Below are positions 35,510 to 48,804 of a stretch of DNA of 64,000 nt, piece by piece. The position numbers were made by a program, and so were the translations under genes. The notes below the pieces were generated by a model, which worked only from the letters and a program-made list of their open reading frames with translations, had not been told where the DNA came from and ran no database searches. Location of the stretch: assembly GCF_028309625.1 (NCBI RefSeq), contig NZ_JAQMHR010000003.1, positions 310,001-374,000 on the forward strand, read 5' to 3'. This DNA comes from Trichococcus sp. K1Tr (GTDB lineage Bacteria > Bacillota > Bacilli > Lactobacillales > Aerococcaceae). The first letter of the stretch is position 1. The number at the start of each line of letters is the position of its first letter.

Positions 35510-37094
35510 AGAGGCTGGGACAAAACCCCAACTGAATAGAAAAAATAGACGCGAGTTTACCTAAGTTGGGTAAGTTCGCGTCTATTTTTTTTATCCTCCT
35601 ACGGAGGTTTTTGGTAAACAAAAAGGTATCCTTATGTTTAAACATTATATTATGAATCAAGTTATTTTGCCTATCTATTTAGCGGTAAAATTACCAAAAA
35701 AAGATATCGCTTTCGTCCGTCAGACGGGTTGCCCCGCCTACCATCCGCGAATGATGATGAAGATCATCCTGTGTGCCTACACAATCAGCGTTTTCCGGGA
35801 GAAAAATTGAAGGATTGCTTCGGGACAGCGTAAGGATGATGTGGCTCGCGCAAGGTTATGAGCCCACGTATCGTACCATCAATCGTTTCCGGGTGAACCC
35901 TGCGGTTCAAGAACTGTTGCGTCAATGCTTCGTGCAGTTCCGATGCCAATTGGTGCAGGAAGGCTTAATTGAGGATGAGGCTATCTTCATAGACGGCACA
36001 AAGATTGAGGCCAACGCCAATCGATTCACGTTTGTTTGGCACAAGTCGATTGAAAAGTACAGTGCTGCCCTCATCGAGAAATCCAACCAAATGTATGATG
36101 GGCTTCTCGAGAAAGAGATTACCCCAGGGATTGAGCGAGAAAGTCTGGAAGAACTTTCGGACGCAGTCAGTGAAAGAAAGCAACTTCGATCCCAACGAAA
36201 ATTCCCGAAGAAGTATCACAAACTGTTTTTGGATATGGCAAAGCGGAAGTAAAAATATCAGCGTGATATGACAATTTTCGAAAAAAGAAACAGCTACTCC
36301 AAGACGGATCAAGATGCCACATTCATGAGGATGAAAGATAATTACATGAAAAACTGCCAGTTAAAGCCTGGTTACAATGTACAGATAGCGACCGAAGGTC
36401 AATATGCATTGGCTTACGATATTTACCCAAACCTAACGGATACACGCACCTTGATACCATTCTTGGACAACCGAGAATCGACTCCCCTCGTCACTTACAA
36501 CACCTATCGCAAGGAAAAACAGAAGAAATATCGGAATAATCCTTTCAACTCCTCCAATTGGGAGTATGATGAGAAAGAGGATGCTTTCACGTGCCCCAAT
36601 GGGCAGAAGCTTCCCTTCCGTTATATATCCAATCGGAAAGATTCCTATGGCTTCACTCGAACTTTCAAATTCTATGAGTGCGCGGACTGTTCGGATTGAC
36701 CCTTGCGAGAACAATGCACCAAGGCAAAAGAACGAAACAATCGGACTATCCGGTACAACGAGAAATGGGAACAACAGAAAAAAATAATCAAAGGTTTGCT
36801 TTCGGATGAGAAGACTGGCGCGATTTACGGTAAACGGAATATCGGTGTAGAACGAGCGTTCGGGTTCCTGGATGCTAATTTGTGCTTCCCTCGATTCTCT
36901 GTAAGAGGAAAAGAGAAAGTGCGCAATGACTTAGGATTTGCGCTTATGGCAGTGAACTTGAGGAAGTACACTGCCCGTGAAGCCCTCCTTGGGAGGGAAG
37001 CTGCACCAAAATCCTCAAAAAAGGTTCCAATTACCAGTCTGTGGTGGTTGGAACCTTTTTTTGATTCTTTTAAGCTAGTTATGTCCCAGCCTCT
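35510..37094 (+). mobile_element. Decayed IS1182-family insertion sequence
   Basis: Terminal repeats GAGGCTGGGACA (from 35511) and TGTCCCAGCCTC (37082-37093) bound the element. A hairpin with TAGACGCGA arms and a T run (about 35548-35595) just inside the left end would stop read-through transcription, as in intact members. No clear target duplication is seen. Confidence 0.85.
35635..37093 (+). pseudogene. IS1182 transposase, multiply disrupted
   Basis: Starts MFKHYIMNQVILPIYLAVKL at 35635 and breaks by frameshift after about 57 codons. The frame resumes about 35773 ('SAFSGRKIEGLLRDSVRMMWLAQ'), stops at 36252, resumes at 36268 ('FEKRNSYSKTDQDATFMRMK'), stops at 36699 inside a Cys-rich motif, and resumes at 36703 ('REQCTKAKERNN'). 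Compared with the family as I know it, segments are missing near the N-terminus, in the linker and around 'IPFLD'. At least three lesions rule out a working enzyme. Confidence 0.88.
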
Positions 37095-37339
37095 TTTTAT
37101 GTTAACATTGGATGAAGGATGTTTTTTTTGGAACTTCCAACAAGATTGGTGAGTTGCCTGAAATTTCGTATTCAGCGTACCTTATTTCTGGGGAAGAATT
37201 GCTTGCAACAACTTCTAACGGTAACTGTTACCCAAATATTGCAAAACGACTTTACTATCCGGCCCAAGTAATCTAAAATATAGGAAACACCAACAATTAT
37301 ATTATAGTTGGCTTTCACAAAAAAAGAGGAGAAAAAATA

Positions 37340-38344
37340 ATGCGATCAAATAATCGAAAAAAGAATGGGTTGAAAATATTTGTCGGTATCCTTGCAATTC
37401 TTGTGGTCGGTATACTCGGGTATGTCTATTCAATCTATGTTAGCGTGAAAAATACGATGGACACGGCCTATACACCAGTCGAGGTCGAGACGTTCCGAAC
37501 GACGAATACCGGGACAGTATATGATTCCTCGGCAGGTACTGACGGAGAAAGCAGAGCCGATACTGGAGCGTTGACGCCTTCGGAACTATTGGAAGCAGGC
37601 GAGCCCGTTTCCATCCTTTTATTGGGCGTTGACACCGGCGACCTAGGTCGTACTGAACAAGGACGTTCCGATTCAATGGTGGTCGTCACAATCAATCCGC
37701 ATACCCAAAAGACCACACTATTGAGCATTCCGCGTGATACTTACACCGAAATTGTCGGCTACGGTACTTCGGACAAAATCAACCACGCTTATGCATTCGG
37801 CGGCACCGCGATGTCGATCAATACCGTCCAGCAGATGCTGGACATCCCTATTGATTTCTACGCGATGGTCAATATGGCCGGTATCCAGGAAATCGTTGAT
37901 GCGGTCGGCGGCATCAATGTTGAGAGCCCGCTTGCGTTCACCCAGAGTGGTTATGATTTCGTCAAAGGTACGAATCAACTGGATGGTGAGGCATCGTTGG
38001 CATTCGCACGCATGCGCTACGAAGACCCGGCCGGCGATACCGGTCGCCAAGGAAGACAGCGCTTGGTCATCGAAAGCGTCATCCGCAAGCTTGCGACCCC
38101 GGAAACCCTGCTGAACTATCAAACCATTTTGCAATCCCTGTCATCCAACGTGCAGACGAGTTTCCAAATGTCCGATTTCTACACGCTCCAAAACCAGGAT
38201 TACCTTGGCGCAGTAGACAACATGACACAGCAACAGCTCGGCGGCACCGGTGGCATGCTGAACGAAATCTATTATAACTTCGTTGACGAGACCGAACTGA
38301 CTCGCGTTCAGAACCTACTGCAAGCTGAACTCGAACTTGAATAA
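37340..38344 (+). CDS. LytR-CpsA-Psr (LCP) cell-wall ligase
   Basis: 334 residues. One N-terminal membrane segment (about residues 11-31) is followed by an extracellular LCP domain with 'LLLGVDTGDLGR', 'GRSDSMVVVTINP' and 'LLSIPRDTY', whose Arg and Asp residues bind the pyrophosphate of the lipid-linked substrate. LCP proteins attach teichoic acids or polysaccharides to peptidoglycan. AGAGGAG precedes the ATG. Single gene with its own terminator. Confidence 0.92.
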   Translation: MRSNNRKKNGLKIFVGILAILVVGILGYVYSIYVSVKNTMDTAYTPVEVETFRTTNTGTVYDSSAGTDGESRADTGALTPSELLEAGEPVSILLLGVDTGDLGRTEQGRSDSMVVVTINPHTQKTTLLSIPRDTYTEIVGYGTSDKINHAYAFGGTAMSINTVQQMLDIPIDFYAMVNMAGIQEIVDAVGGINVESPLAFTQSGYDFVKGTNQLDGEASLAFARMRYEDPAGDTGRQGRQRLVIESVIRKLATPETLLNYQTILQSLSSNVQTSFQMSDFYTLQNQDYLGAVDNMTQQQLGGTGGMLNEIYYNFVDETELTRVQNLLQAELELE

Positions 38345-38445
38345 ACCTCACTAGGCACCACTTGAGGAGGTTCTAGTATTTAAAAGGGTTACTGCCTCGC
38401 TGTATAATCCAGTTGCGGCAGACTAAGCAGTAACACAAAAAGATA

Positions 38446-38500
38446 ACAAGAGCAGCCTGCCAACATCCGATGCGATGTTGGTGGGCTGCTCTTGTATTTT
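38446..38500 (+). terminator. Terminator after the LCP gene
   Basis: ACAAGAGCAGCC-tg-CCAACATC arms and their complement around a 6-nt loop. Confidence 0.85.
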
Positions 38501-38681
38501 GGGCGGCCGGCAAAAATGGAGGCTGACGAACAGTGGGTGAACGCCTCGTCAGTCGGCTGAACGCAATGCGAAAGTTCTGTTCGGTTTACGACAACTACTC
38601 CATCTTTTTACTCCATTTAGCAAAGAGAGGCCATCTCAAGCCGATCCATAAAAAATGCAAAATAATTTTTTTAGAAAACGC

Positions 38682-38710
38682 TTGACTTTATCTTTGAAAG
38701 GGTTTACTAT
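38682..38710 (+). promoter_or_regulatory. Promoter of the sucrose PTS operon
   Basis: TTGACT (38682-38687), 17 bp, TACTAT (38705-38710), with the same flanks as the promoter at 31.18 kb, including AGAAAACGCTTGAC. Confidence 0.75.
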
Positions 38711-38721
38711 TCATATCAAGA

Positions 38722-38787
38722 GGAACCGGTTTCACCAATACAGAAAACCTGCTCCTTATCATTTTGAACCAGAAAGGAACCGGTTCC
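38722..38787 (+). promoter_or_regulatory. Two GGAACCGGTTYC operators of the sucrose operon
   Basis: GGAACCGGTTTC at 38722-38733 and GGAACCGGTTCC at 38776-38787, 54 bp apart, repeating the arrangement at 31.2 kb. Both are downstream of the -10 box. Confidence 0.72.
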
Positions 38788-38861
38788 GAAACGAAAAGAA
38801 ACAAAGTTTTTATTGCACTTATTTTTAGGCAGAACAGATCAAAGGAAAGAGGGAGAAAAAA

Positions 38862-40340
38862 ATGGATTACAAAAAGATTGCAGAAGAATTGTTGACGGAC
38901 ATCGGCGGGAAAGACAACGTACAAGCGGCGACGCACTGTGCGACACGACTACGTTTGGTTTTGAGGGATGAAAGCAAAGTCGATCAAGCGGGATTGGACG
39001 CACGCGACGAAGTCAAAGGGACTTTCTCCACAGCCGGTCAATACCAGATCATTCTTGGCTCCGGAACAGTCAATGAAGTCTACAAAGAATTCATCAAAAT
39101 GGCGGACATCGACGCCATGAGCAAAGAAGAAGTCAAAACAGCAGGCTCGCAGAAATTGAATCCGATCCAACAAGGCGTCAAGTTGCTTTCGGATATCTTC
39201 GTACCAATCATCCCGGCCATCGTAGCCTGCGGTTTGATGATGGGTTTGAACAACGTATTCACGGCACAAGATTTGTTCGTTGCTGGTAAATCACTTATTG
39301 AAGCATTTCCTGCTATCGAAGGTTTTGCAGCGATGATCAACACTTTCTCCAACGCGGCATATGTATTCCTGCCAGTCCTGATCGGTTTCAGCGCAACTCA
39401 GAAATTCGGCGGCAACCCTTACTTGGGAGCTGTTTTGGGGATGTTGATGGTCCACCCGGATCTTGTCAATGCCTACAACTATCCGGCAGTTTTGGCTGCA
39501 GGAGAAGTGCCTTTCTGGGATATCTTCGGATTCGAAATCGCAAAAGTTGGTTACCAAGGAACTGTCCTGCCGATCTTGTTTGCGGCCTTCATCCTTGCTA
39601 AAATCGAAACTTTCCTGCACAAACGCGTGCACACATCATTGGATAACCTGATTACACCGCTTTTTGCTATCATCATTACAGGTTTCCTGACATTCACTTT
39701 GGTGGGACCTCTGACGCGCACACTCGGCGACGTGATGACAAACAGCCTTGTATGGTTGTATGACACGACAGGTGCCATCGGCGGAGCCATCATCGGTTTC
39801 TTCTACGCTCCACTGGTCGTTACCGGTATGCACCACAGCTTCATCGCAGTCGAAACGCAATTGTTGGCTGATATCGCCAAAACAGGCGGTACGTTCATCT
39901 TCCCGATCGCCGCTATGTCAAACGTGGCTCAAGGAGCTGCTGCATTGGCGATGTTCTTCATTATCAAGGAACAAAAAGCGAAAAGCTTGGCTTCCGCTTC
40001 TGCGATCTCCGCTTACTTGGGGATCACTGAGCCTGCGATGTTCGGTATCAACCTGAAATACCGCTACCCGTTCTACGCAGCAATGATCGGTTCCGGCGTC
40101 AGCAGTGCGTTCATTTCCTTCTTCAAAGTCAAAGCGATCGCATTGGGCGCAGCCGGTCTGCCGGGCGTCATCTCGATCAAACAAGAAGACTTGTGGTTCT
40201 ACATCATAGGCATGCTGATCGCGACACTCACGACAGTATCCATGACCTACGTCTTCAGCAAACGCGACTGGACAAAAGACGAAGCGAAAAACAGAAATGC
40301 GGAACAGGTTCATTCAACTCTGAATAAGGAAACACTGTGA
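38862..40340 (+). CDS. scrA: PTS sucrose-specific EIIBC
   Basis: 492 residues. EIIB domain with the phosphorylation Cys26 in THCATRLRLVLRD, then EIIC with about ten membrane segments, 'VVTGMHHSFIAVETQLL' and 'SAYLGITEPAMFGIN'. The sequence ends in a short charged tail without an EIIA domain, so a separate EIIA-Glc-type protein is needed. It imports sucrose as sucrose-6-phosphate, which the next gene hydrolyses. Followed after 78 bp by scrB with no terminator between. Confidence 0.9.
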   Translation: MDYKKIAEELLTDIGGKDNVQAATHCATRLRLVLRDESKVDQAGLDARDEVKGTFSTAGQYQIILGSGTVNEVYKEFIKMADIDAMSKEEVKTAGSQKLNPIQQGVKLLSDIFVPIIPAIVACGLMMGLNNVFTAQDLFVAGKSLIEAFPAIEGFAAMINTFSNAAYVFLPVLIGFSATQKFGGNPYLGAVLGMLMVHPDLVNAYNYPAVLAAGEVPFWDIFGFEIAKVGYQGTVLPILFAAFILAKIETFLHKRVHTSLDNLITPLFAIIITGFLTFTLVGPLTRTLGDVMTNSLVWLYDTTGAIGGAIIGFFYAPLVVTGMHHSFIAVETQLLADIAKTGGTFIFPIAAMSNVAQGAAALAMFFIIKEQKAKSLASASAISAYLGITEPAMFGINLKYRYPFYAAMIGSGVSSAFISFFKVKAIALGAAGLPGVISIKQEDLWFYIIGMLIATLTTVSMTYVFSKRDWTKDEAKNRNAEQVHSTLNKETL

Positions 40341-40418
40341 CCTAATCGGTCTAATTTCCGAGAGGCAGGCTTGGACTGCTAGACATACGACGAATTTGAC
40401 ACGGAAAGGAATAAAACG

Positions 40419-41909
40419 ATGAAAGAATGGACGCGCGAGGAGCGCTATAAAAAACTCTCGGATTATTCCGACGACTATATGGAAGAATTGGCGAAAAGGG
40501 TGGCGCAGTCGCCCTTCCGCCAGCACTATCATATCCAACCGAACACCGGCCTGTTGAACGATCCGAACGGCTTCACCTATTTCGACGGCAAATGGCATCT
40601 CTTCTATCAATGGTTTCCGATGGGCGCGGTCCACGGCCTGAAGCATTGGTATCATATGACTTCGACGGATCTTGTAAATTGGAATGAAGAGGGCGTTGCG
40701 CTGTTGCCTGACACGGAATACGACAGCCACGGAGTCTATTCCGGCAGCGGCTTCGTCAAGGACGGCCAGCTGCACATCATGTACACAGGCAATGTCCGCA
40801 CGGAAGAATGGGAAAGGGTGCCGAACCAAATCGTCGCCCGCATGGAAGCGGACGGCAGCTTCACGAAGTTCCTGCCGCCTGCTATCGCCGGCAATCCGGA
40901 AGGCTACACCGACCACGTCCGCGATCCGAAAGTCTGGGAACAACACGGCATCTACTATACCGTCATCGGTGCCCAACGCACCGATGAAACCGGAACGATC
41001 CTGCTGTACCGTTCCAAGGATGCCTTGGAATGGGAATTGATGGGTGAAATCGACGCCGGCTTGGCGGACTTCGGTTACATGTGGGAATGCCCGGACTTGT
41101 TCGAAATCGACGGAAAAACAGTGCTGCTGTTTTCACCGCAGGGAATCGAGCCGGAAGGCGACCGTTACCACAATATTTTCCAGACCGGTTACGTCATCGC
41201 CGATGATTTCCGGATGGATGAGTTGAAATTGGAGCATAATGGTTTCCAGGAACTGGATGCCGGCTTCGATTTCTACGCCACCCAAACCGCCGAAAGCCCG
41301 GATGGCCGCCGCATCTTGACGGCCTGGATGGGCTTGCCGGATGTCGCGTATCCGACCGACAGCGAAGACTGGGCGCACTGCCTGACGTTGCCGCGCGAGT
41401 TGTCCATCAAGGAAGGCAAACTGATCCAGCGACCGGTCCGCGAATTGGTTGCTTTGCGCAAGGAGAAAACTGTTTATGATGCCGGTTTGTTGTCTAGCGA
41501 AAAGACGATCGAGCGCAACGGTGGTAACTGCTACGAACTCCAGCTGGATGTAGCTTTCCATGCGTCAGCCGACCACGCGCCGGTGACATTGGATCTCTGC
41601 GAGGATGCCGACAACGACAAACGTTTCCGCATCACCTTGGATCCATCTACCAAGAAGATCACGATCGATCGCAGCCGCTGCGGCATCCCGTTCGCCGAAG
41701 ACTTCGGCACGACTCGCACGCTGACGGTCGAACAGATGGATGCAGTGAAACTGCAGATTTTCGTCGACACCAGCTCAATCGAAATCTTCGTCAACGACGG
41801 CGAAGGCACCTTCACTTCCCGCGTGTTCCCGCAAGCGGGAGAAACCGGTCTGTCACTCGCGGCAGGCAGCACAATCGATTACAGCTTCGAACTTTGGGAA
41901 TTGGCCTGA
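40419..41909 (+). CDS. scrB: Sucrose-6-phosphate hydrolase (GH32)
   Basis: 496 residues, no signal peptide. GH32 motifs: LNDPNG with nucleophile Asp48, 'HVRDPKVW' and 'WECPDLF'. It cleaves sucrose-6-phosphate to glucose-6-phosphate and fructose. The fructokinase of the 7.7-kb operon could handle the fructose, which would link the two sucrose routes. AAAGGA precedes the ATG. Confidence 0.92.
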   Translation: MKEWTREERYKKLSDYSDDYMEELAKRVAQSPFRQHYHIQPNTGLLNDPNGFTYFDGKWHLFYQWFPMGAVHGLKHWYHMTSTDLVNWNEEGVALLPDTEYDSHGVYSGSGFVKDGQLHIMYTGNVRTEEWERVPNQIVARMEADGSFTKFLPPAIAGNPEGYTDHVRDPKVWEQHGIYYTVIGAQRTDETGTILLYRSKDALEWELMGEIDAGLADFGYMWECPDLFEIDGKTVLLFSPQGIEPEGDRYHNIFQTGYVIADDFRMDELKLEHNGFQELDAGFDFYATQTAESPDGRRILTAWMGLPDVAYPTDSEDWAHCLTLPRELSIKEGKLIQRPVRELVALRKEKTVYDAGLLSSEKTIERNGGNCYELQLDVAFHASADHAPVTLDLCEDADNDKRFRITLDPSTKKITIDRSRCGIPFAEDFGTTRTLTVEQMDAVKLQIFVDTSSIEIFVNDGEGTFTSRVFPQAGETGLSLAAGSTIDYSFELWELA

Positions 41910-41933
41910 AGAAGCGGCGAATGATAGTTGAAC

Positions 41934-41981
41934 GCACCACCCTAAGCTCTGTTGGCAGAGTAAGGGTGGTGCATTTTTTTT
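41934..41981 (+). terminator. Terminator after scrB
   Basis: GCACCACCCT...AGGGTGGTGC stem and a run of eight T. Confidence 0.9.
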
Positions 41982-42029
41982 GCGTTGGGTGCGCGGAGGC
42001 GCGGAAGGGTGCGCGCGGAGATGCAGAAA

Positions 42030-42160
42030 AACCCGCCAACAGCGATTTGGCGGGGAAAAATGCAGGGCGCTCCACTGAATTTCCCCGCCGAGAGCGCGGT
42101 GGAAGGTTATCCCGAGGAAATCTGCTCCTGGAAGCCCGCCAAAATCATTTTGGCGGGTTA
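42030..42160. repeat. CCCGCCAAAA hairpins
   Basis: CCCGCCAACAGCGATTTGGCGGG at 42032-42054 in part, a GC-rich middle copy near 42083-42112, and a perfect hairpin CCCGCCAAAA...TTTTGGCGGG at 42135-42157. The same family recurs at 62.53-62.66 kb. No gene is seen in the gap between scrB and the RpiR gene. Confidence 0.8.
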
Positions 42161-42329
42161 TCTCGACATATTATCCCGCAAAATAACCTGTTGCTGCAAT
42201 CTTCGGAACCACCGCCCACAGAATGGAGTGCCTCTTATATTTCAACAAATTATTTAAAATCAATATGCATAGACAGGCAGGTTTTCGTTATACTATAGAG
42301 GACAAAAAACTTTAGGGGTGGATCCATGC

Positions 42330-43115
42330 GTGGTAGATATTGCCAAGTTATTTCAGGGTAAGGAATTAAGCGAATCAGATCAACAACTGCTGACCTACAT
42401 CATCAGCAATATGGATACCGTGTTACAAATGGGTGTCCGCCAGATTGCCAAAGAAAATTACACCTCACCGGCAAGCGTCATCCGCTTGTCCAAAAAGCTA
42501 GGCTATACGGGCTTCATCGATCTTTATTATCACTTGTTGCCGCTGGTCAATGCCGAAACCATGCCTGCAGGAACGTCGGAAGATGAATTTTTCCAACTGG
42601 ATCATGCGCTCGTGCTGCAGCATAATTCAATAGAGGATATGGATGCGTTCATCGGAAAAGTATTGAGTTTGGACGGGAAATTCATTTTCATCTATGCTGC
42701 CGGTTTTTCGGCGATTGCAGCAGAGTATCTCTACAAAAAACTGCTGCTCCTCGGGAAACAAGTCATCCTTGCCACCACATTGGATTCCATCGGGGTTTTG
42801 GAGAATAATCTGAAGAACATCGGGGCTTTCGTAGCCATTTCCAAATCGGGAGAAACGCAAAGTGTCATCGACAAAGTGCTGAAAGCGAAGAATGCGGGCA
42901 TTTTTACAGTAGCCTTCACGAAGGAAACGCCCAATCGCCTCGGTGAATGCAGCGATCTGAATTTTAAGGTTACCGATCAACACAAGCTCGATGACCGGAA
43001 TCTGTTGCCCAATACTTTCTTTCCCTTTACGTTGCTGCTTGTGGAGTATCTATTGAGCCGTTACCTGAAAGAAATCAATGAAGTTGATGAACAGACAGAA
43101 GAAAGAAAAGCTTAA
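42330..43115 (+). CDS. RpiR-family regulator of the alpha-glucoside operon
   Basis: 261 residues. An N-terminal helix-turn-helix ('VRQIAKENYTSPASVIRLSKKLG') is followed by a SIS domain at about 105-240 with 'IYAAGFSAIAAEYLYKKL' and 'ISKSGETQSVIDKV', which binds a sugar phosphate. A GTG start at 42330 fits AGGGGTGG eight bases upstream; the GTG at 42318 is inside that site. It lies directly upstream of the alpha-glucoside PTS and GH4 genes and probably controls them by sensing a phosphorylated disaccharide. Confidence 0.85.
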   Translation: MVDIAKLFQGKELSESDQQLLTYIISNMDTVLQMGVRQIAKENYTSPASVIRLSKKLGYTGFIDLYYHLLPLVNAETMPAGTSEDEFFQLDHALVLQHNSIEDMDAFIGKVLSLDGKFIFIYAAGFSAIAAEYLYKKLLLLGKQVILATTLDSIGVLENNLKNIGAFVAISKSGETQSVIDKVLKAKNAGIFTVAFTKETPNRLGECSDLNFKVTDQHKLDDRNLLPNTFFPFTLLLVEYLLSRYLKEINEVDEQTEERKA

Positions 43116-43151
43116 AAAGCATGACAACAGAATCAAACAGAATAGTCAGTG

Positions 43152-43184
43152 AAACGTGTTTCGTCTTTGCGGAACACGTTTTTT
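43152..43184 (+). terminator. Terminator after the RpiR gene
   Basis: AAACGTGTT...AACACGTTT stem followed by T. It separates the regulator from the PTS genes. Confidence 0.75.
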
Positions 43185-43265
43185 AACGTTGTGAAAGCCT
43201 TTTATTTCCGATCGGTTCCCGCTACACTGTAGTCATATTAAAGAAATCATATTGGAGGGAAACAA

Positions 43266-46212
<2,947 letters not shown>

Positions 46213-46275
46213 TCGTAAATGAAGCCTGACGTGCATGCAGTGCGAAAAGCATCACCTGAAAAAATAACTGATTGA

Positions 46276-46316
46276 AAAAGGATTCCTGCTCATTAAACAG
46301 ACAGGGATCCTTTTTT
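46276..46316 (+). terminator. Terminator after malH
   Basis: AAAAAGGATTCCTG...CAGGGATCCTTTTTT stem and T run. Confidence 0.87.
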
Positions 46317-46427
46317 ACGTGCGCAAACTGGAAGCCATCAGTACGGGTTGTGCTTATATTGAAAGCGTGGAATAGCAACATACTGATTCTTCAAACAACT
46401 GTTTTAAAAATATTTCGGATTCTTCAC

Positions 46428-46525
46428 GGTTACCTTTAGGAAGCGTATGTAACCGCATTCTTTTTCGCGAAAAATTCACAAATAATTCATTTTTCATTTG
46501 CATATCCACGCCATAACTGGATAAT
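46428..46525 (+). promoter_or_regulatory. Candidate opuA promoter with two palindromes
   Basis: TTGCAT (46498-46503), 16 bp, GATAAT (46520-46525). Upstream are GGTTAC (46428-46433) paired with GTAACC (46449-46454), and a perfect 14-bp palindrome TTTTTCGCGAAAAA (46461-46474). These may be regulator sites for osmotic control. The rest of the 46317-46702 gap holds no gene. Confidence 0.45.
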
Positions 46526-46702
46526 AGTGGTTATAGCTTTGTGATGTAACAAAATTATCTTCAATTTATATTTTCGTAATAAGTGAAAATGTAACACTAT
46601 ATTTGTACATTGCAGAGGCCCATAATCGGATTCGGGGATTTGATTCCCACTATTAAAAGAATCCACGCATATAGCATCAAAAATTTGAGAGGAGCAATGC
46701 AC

Positions 46703-47899
46703 TTGCCGAAAATAAAAATAGAGAACGTAACGAAAATTTTTGGAAAAAAAGCAGATAAGGCTCTGGAAATGCTGGAGCAAAATAAGAGCAAGCAAGACAT
46801 CTTGCGCGCTACTGGAGCGACTGTCGGGGTCAACAATGTCAGTCTTTCTATAGAAGAAGGGGAAATCTTCGTCATCATGGGGCTTTCCGGAAGCGGGAAG
46901 TCCACGTTGGTACGGATGTTCAACCGTCTGATCGAACCGACAAAAGGGAATATCCTCATCGACGGCGAGAATTTGTCGGTCATGGACAAGAAGGCATTGC
47001 GCCAAGTCCGCCGGGAAAAAATGAGTATGGTTTTCCAGAACTTCGGCTTATTCCCGCACCGCACGATTTTGGAGAACACCGAATACGGATTGGAAGTTCA
47101 AGGTGTCGCAAAAGCCGAGCGCAAGGAAAGAGCGCAACGTGCCTTGGAAAATTCCGGTTTGGGCGACTACAGCGACCAGTATCCGCACCAATTATCAGGC
47201 GGAATGCAGCAACGGGTCGGTTTGGCCCGTGCACTGGCGAATGACCCGGAAATCCTGTTGATGGACGAGGCCTTCTCGGCTTTGGATCCGTTGATCCGTC
47301 GTGAGATGCAGGATGAACTGTTGGATCTGCAGGAAAACGTTAAAAAGACCATCATCTTCATCACCCATGATCTGAACGAAGCTTTGCGCATCGGGGACAG
47401 GATCGCGTTGTTGAAGGACGGGGAATTGGTCCAAATCGGTACGCCGGAGGAAATCCTTACCAATCCGGCAACGCGCTATGTCGAAAAATTCGTTGAGGAT
47501 GTCGACCGTTCGAAAGTATTGACTGCCGAACACATCATGAAGCGTCCGATCGTCATGAACATCGAGAAACACGGTCCGCTCTTCGCATTGGAATTATTGC
47601 GCCAAGAAGGGATTTCAACAATCCTTGTGGTGGACAATCACCGCAGACTGAAAGGGTACATCACTGCCGAGGACGCTACGAAAGCGTTGAAAGCCAACGC
47701 TACTAGAGTGGATGGCATCCTCAGAGAAGATATCCCGACTGTCTCCAAAGATACCACTTTGAGCGATATTTTCCCGATCATCCATGATTCAAGCTCGCCG
47801 GTCGCTGTCATCGAAAACGACAGATTGGTGGGTGTACTTGTCAGAGGCGCCGTCATAGCCGCTTTGGCAGGAGAAAGCGAGGTGTCCGTAAATGGATAA
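46703..47899 (+). CDS. opuAA: Glycine betaine/proline ABC transporter ATPase with CBS domains
   Basis: 398 residues. An ATPase domain with Walker [10 protein letters not shown], signature [15 protein letters not shown] and Walker [13 protein letters not shown] is followed by two CBS domains (about 275-395), which in OpuA proteins sense ionic strength. The insertion '[16 protein letters not shown]' before Walker A is typical of ProV/OpuAA. A TTG start at 46703 is favoured: AGAGGAG ends eight bases before it, whereas the ATG at 46697 is only two bases away. First gene of opuAABC, overlapping the permease by eight bases. Confidence 0.9.
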   Translation: MPKIKIENVTKIFGKKADKALEMLEQNKSKQDILRATGATVGVNNVSLSIEEGEIFVIMGLSGSGKSTLVRMFNRLIEPTKGNILIDGENLSVMDKKALRQVRREKMSMVFQNFGLFPHRTILENTEYGLEVQGVAKAERKERAQRALENSGLGDYSDQYPHQLSGGMQQRVGLARALANDPEILLMDEAFSALDPLIRREMQDELLDLQENVKKTIIFITHDLNEALRIGDRIALLKDGELVQIGTPEEILTNPATRYVEKFVEDVDRSKVLTAEHIMKRPIVMNIEKHGPLFALELLRQEGISTILVVDNHRRLKGYITAEDATKALKANATRVDGILREDIPTVSKDTTLSDIFPIIHDSSSPVAVIENDRLVGVLVRGAVIAALAGESEVSVNG

Positions 47900-48746
47900 T
47901 CTATTAAATTTCATTCCTGAATTGCCGGTTGCTGAGTTCACTGAATACGTCACGGACAAGACCGCTGACACGTTCAGCTTCCTGTTCGATCCGATCAAAG
48001 CGTCTTCGCAGGCTTTGATCGATCTGATGACCTCAACGCTGACGGCCATACCGGCAGTCATCCTGATCGTATTAGTCGCTCTGCTGGCATTCTTTGCCTC
48101 AGGGAAAAAATTCGGCCTGTCTATCTTTTCCGTCGTCGGTCTCTGGTTCATCTACAACCAAGGACTATGGGAAGACTTGATGTTCACCTTGACGCTGGTC
48201 CTGTTTTCGAGCTTGCTGTCCGTCCTGATCGGCGTGCCTTTCGGTATCCTGATGGCGAAAAGCAAACTTGCGAACAGCATCATCAATCCGGTCTTGGATT
48301 TCATGCAGACGATGCCGGCTTTCGTTTATCTGATCCCGGCCGTAGCTTTCTTCGGAATCGGCATGGTTCCCGGGGTGCTCGCGTCACTTATTTTCGCGAT
48401 CCCGCCGACCGTCCGCTTCACGAATCTTGGGATCAGACAAGTTTCCACCGAATTGGTTGAAGCAGCCGAATCATTCGGCAGCACCGGCGCACAGAGGTTG
48501 TTCAAAGTCGAGTTGCCGCTGGCGAAATCCACGATTATGGCCGGCATCAACCAGACCGTCATGTTGTCCTTGTCGATGGTCGTCATCGCTTCGATGATCG
48601 GTGCACCTGGATTGGGTCGTAATGTCCTTTCCGCCTTGCAACGCGCCAAAATCGGTTCAGGTTTCGTATCCGGGCTGGCTTTGGTTGTGCTTGCCATCAT
48701 CATCGACCGTCTGACCCAAAAATTCAGCAAAAAGAGCGCATCATAA
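47892..48746 (+). CDS. opuAB: Glycine betaine/proline ABC transporter permease
   Basis: 284 residues with an N-terminal extension, about seven membrane segments and the EAA loop '[23 protein letters not shown]'. '[20 protein letters not shown]' is strongly conserved in OpuAB/ProW. It starts within the 3' end of opuAA and forms the channel of the compatible-solute importer. Confidence 0.92.
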   Translation: MDNLLNFIPELPVAEFTEYVTDKTADTFSFLFDPIKASSQALIDLMTSTLTAIPAVILIVLVALLAFFASGKKFGLSIFSVVGLWFIYNQGLWEDLMFTLTLVLFSSLLSVLIGVPFGILMAKSKLANSIINPVLDFMQTMPAFVYLIPAVAFFGIGMVPGVLASLIFAIPPTVRFTNLGIRQVSTELVEAAESFGSTGAQRLFKVELPLAKSTIMAGINQTVMLSLSMVVIASMIGAPGLGRNVLSALQRAKIGSGFVSGLALVVLAIIIDRLTQKFSKKSAS

Positions 48747-48804
48747 AGCTATATAAAAACGCACATATTCCTAATTGCCAAACAAAAAGGAGAGAAACAT
48801 ACAT

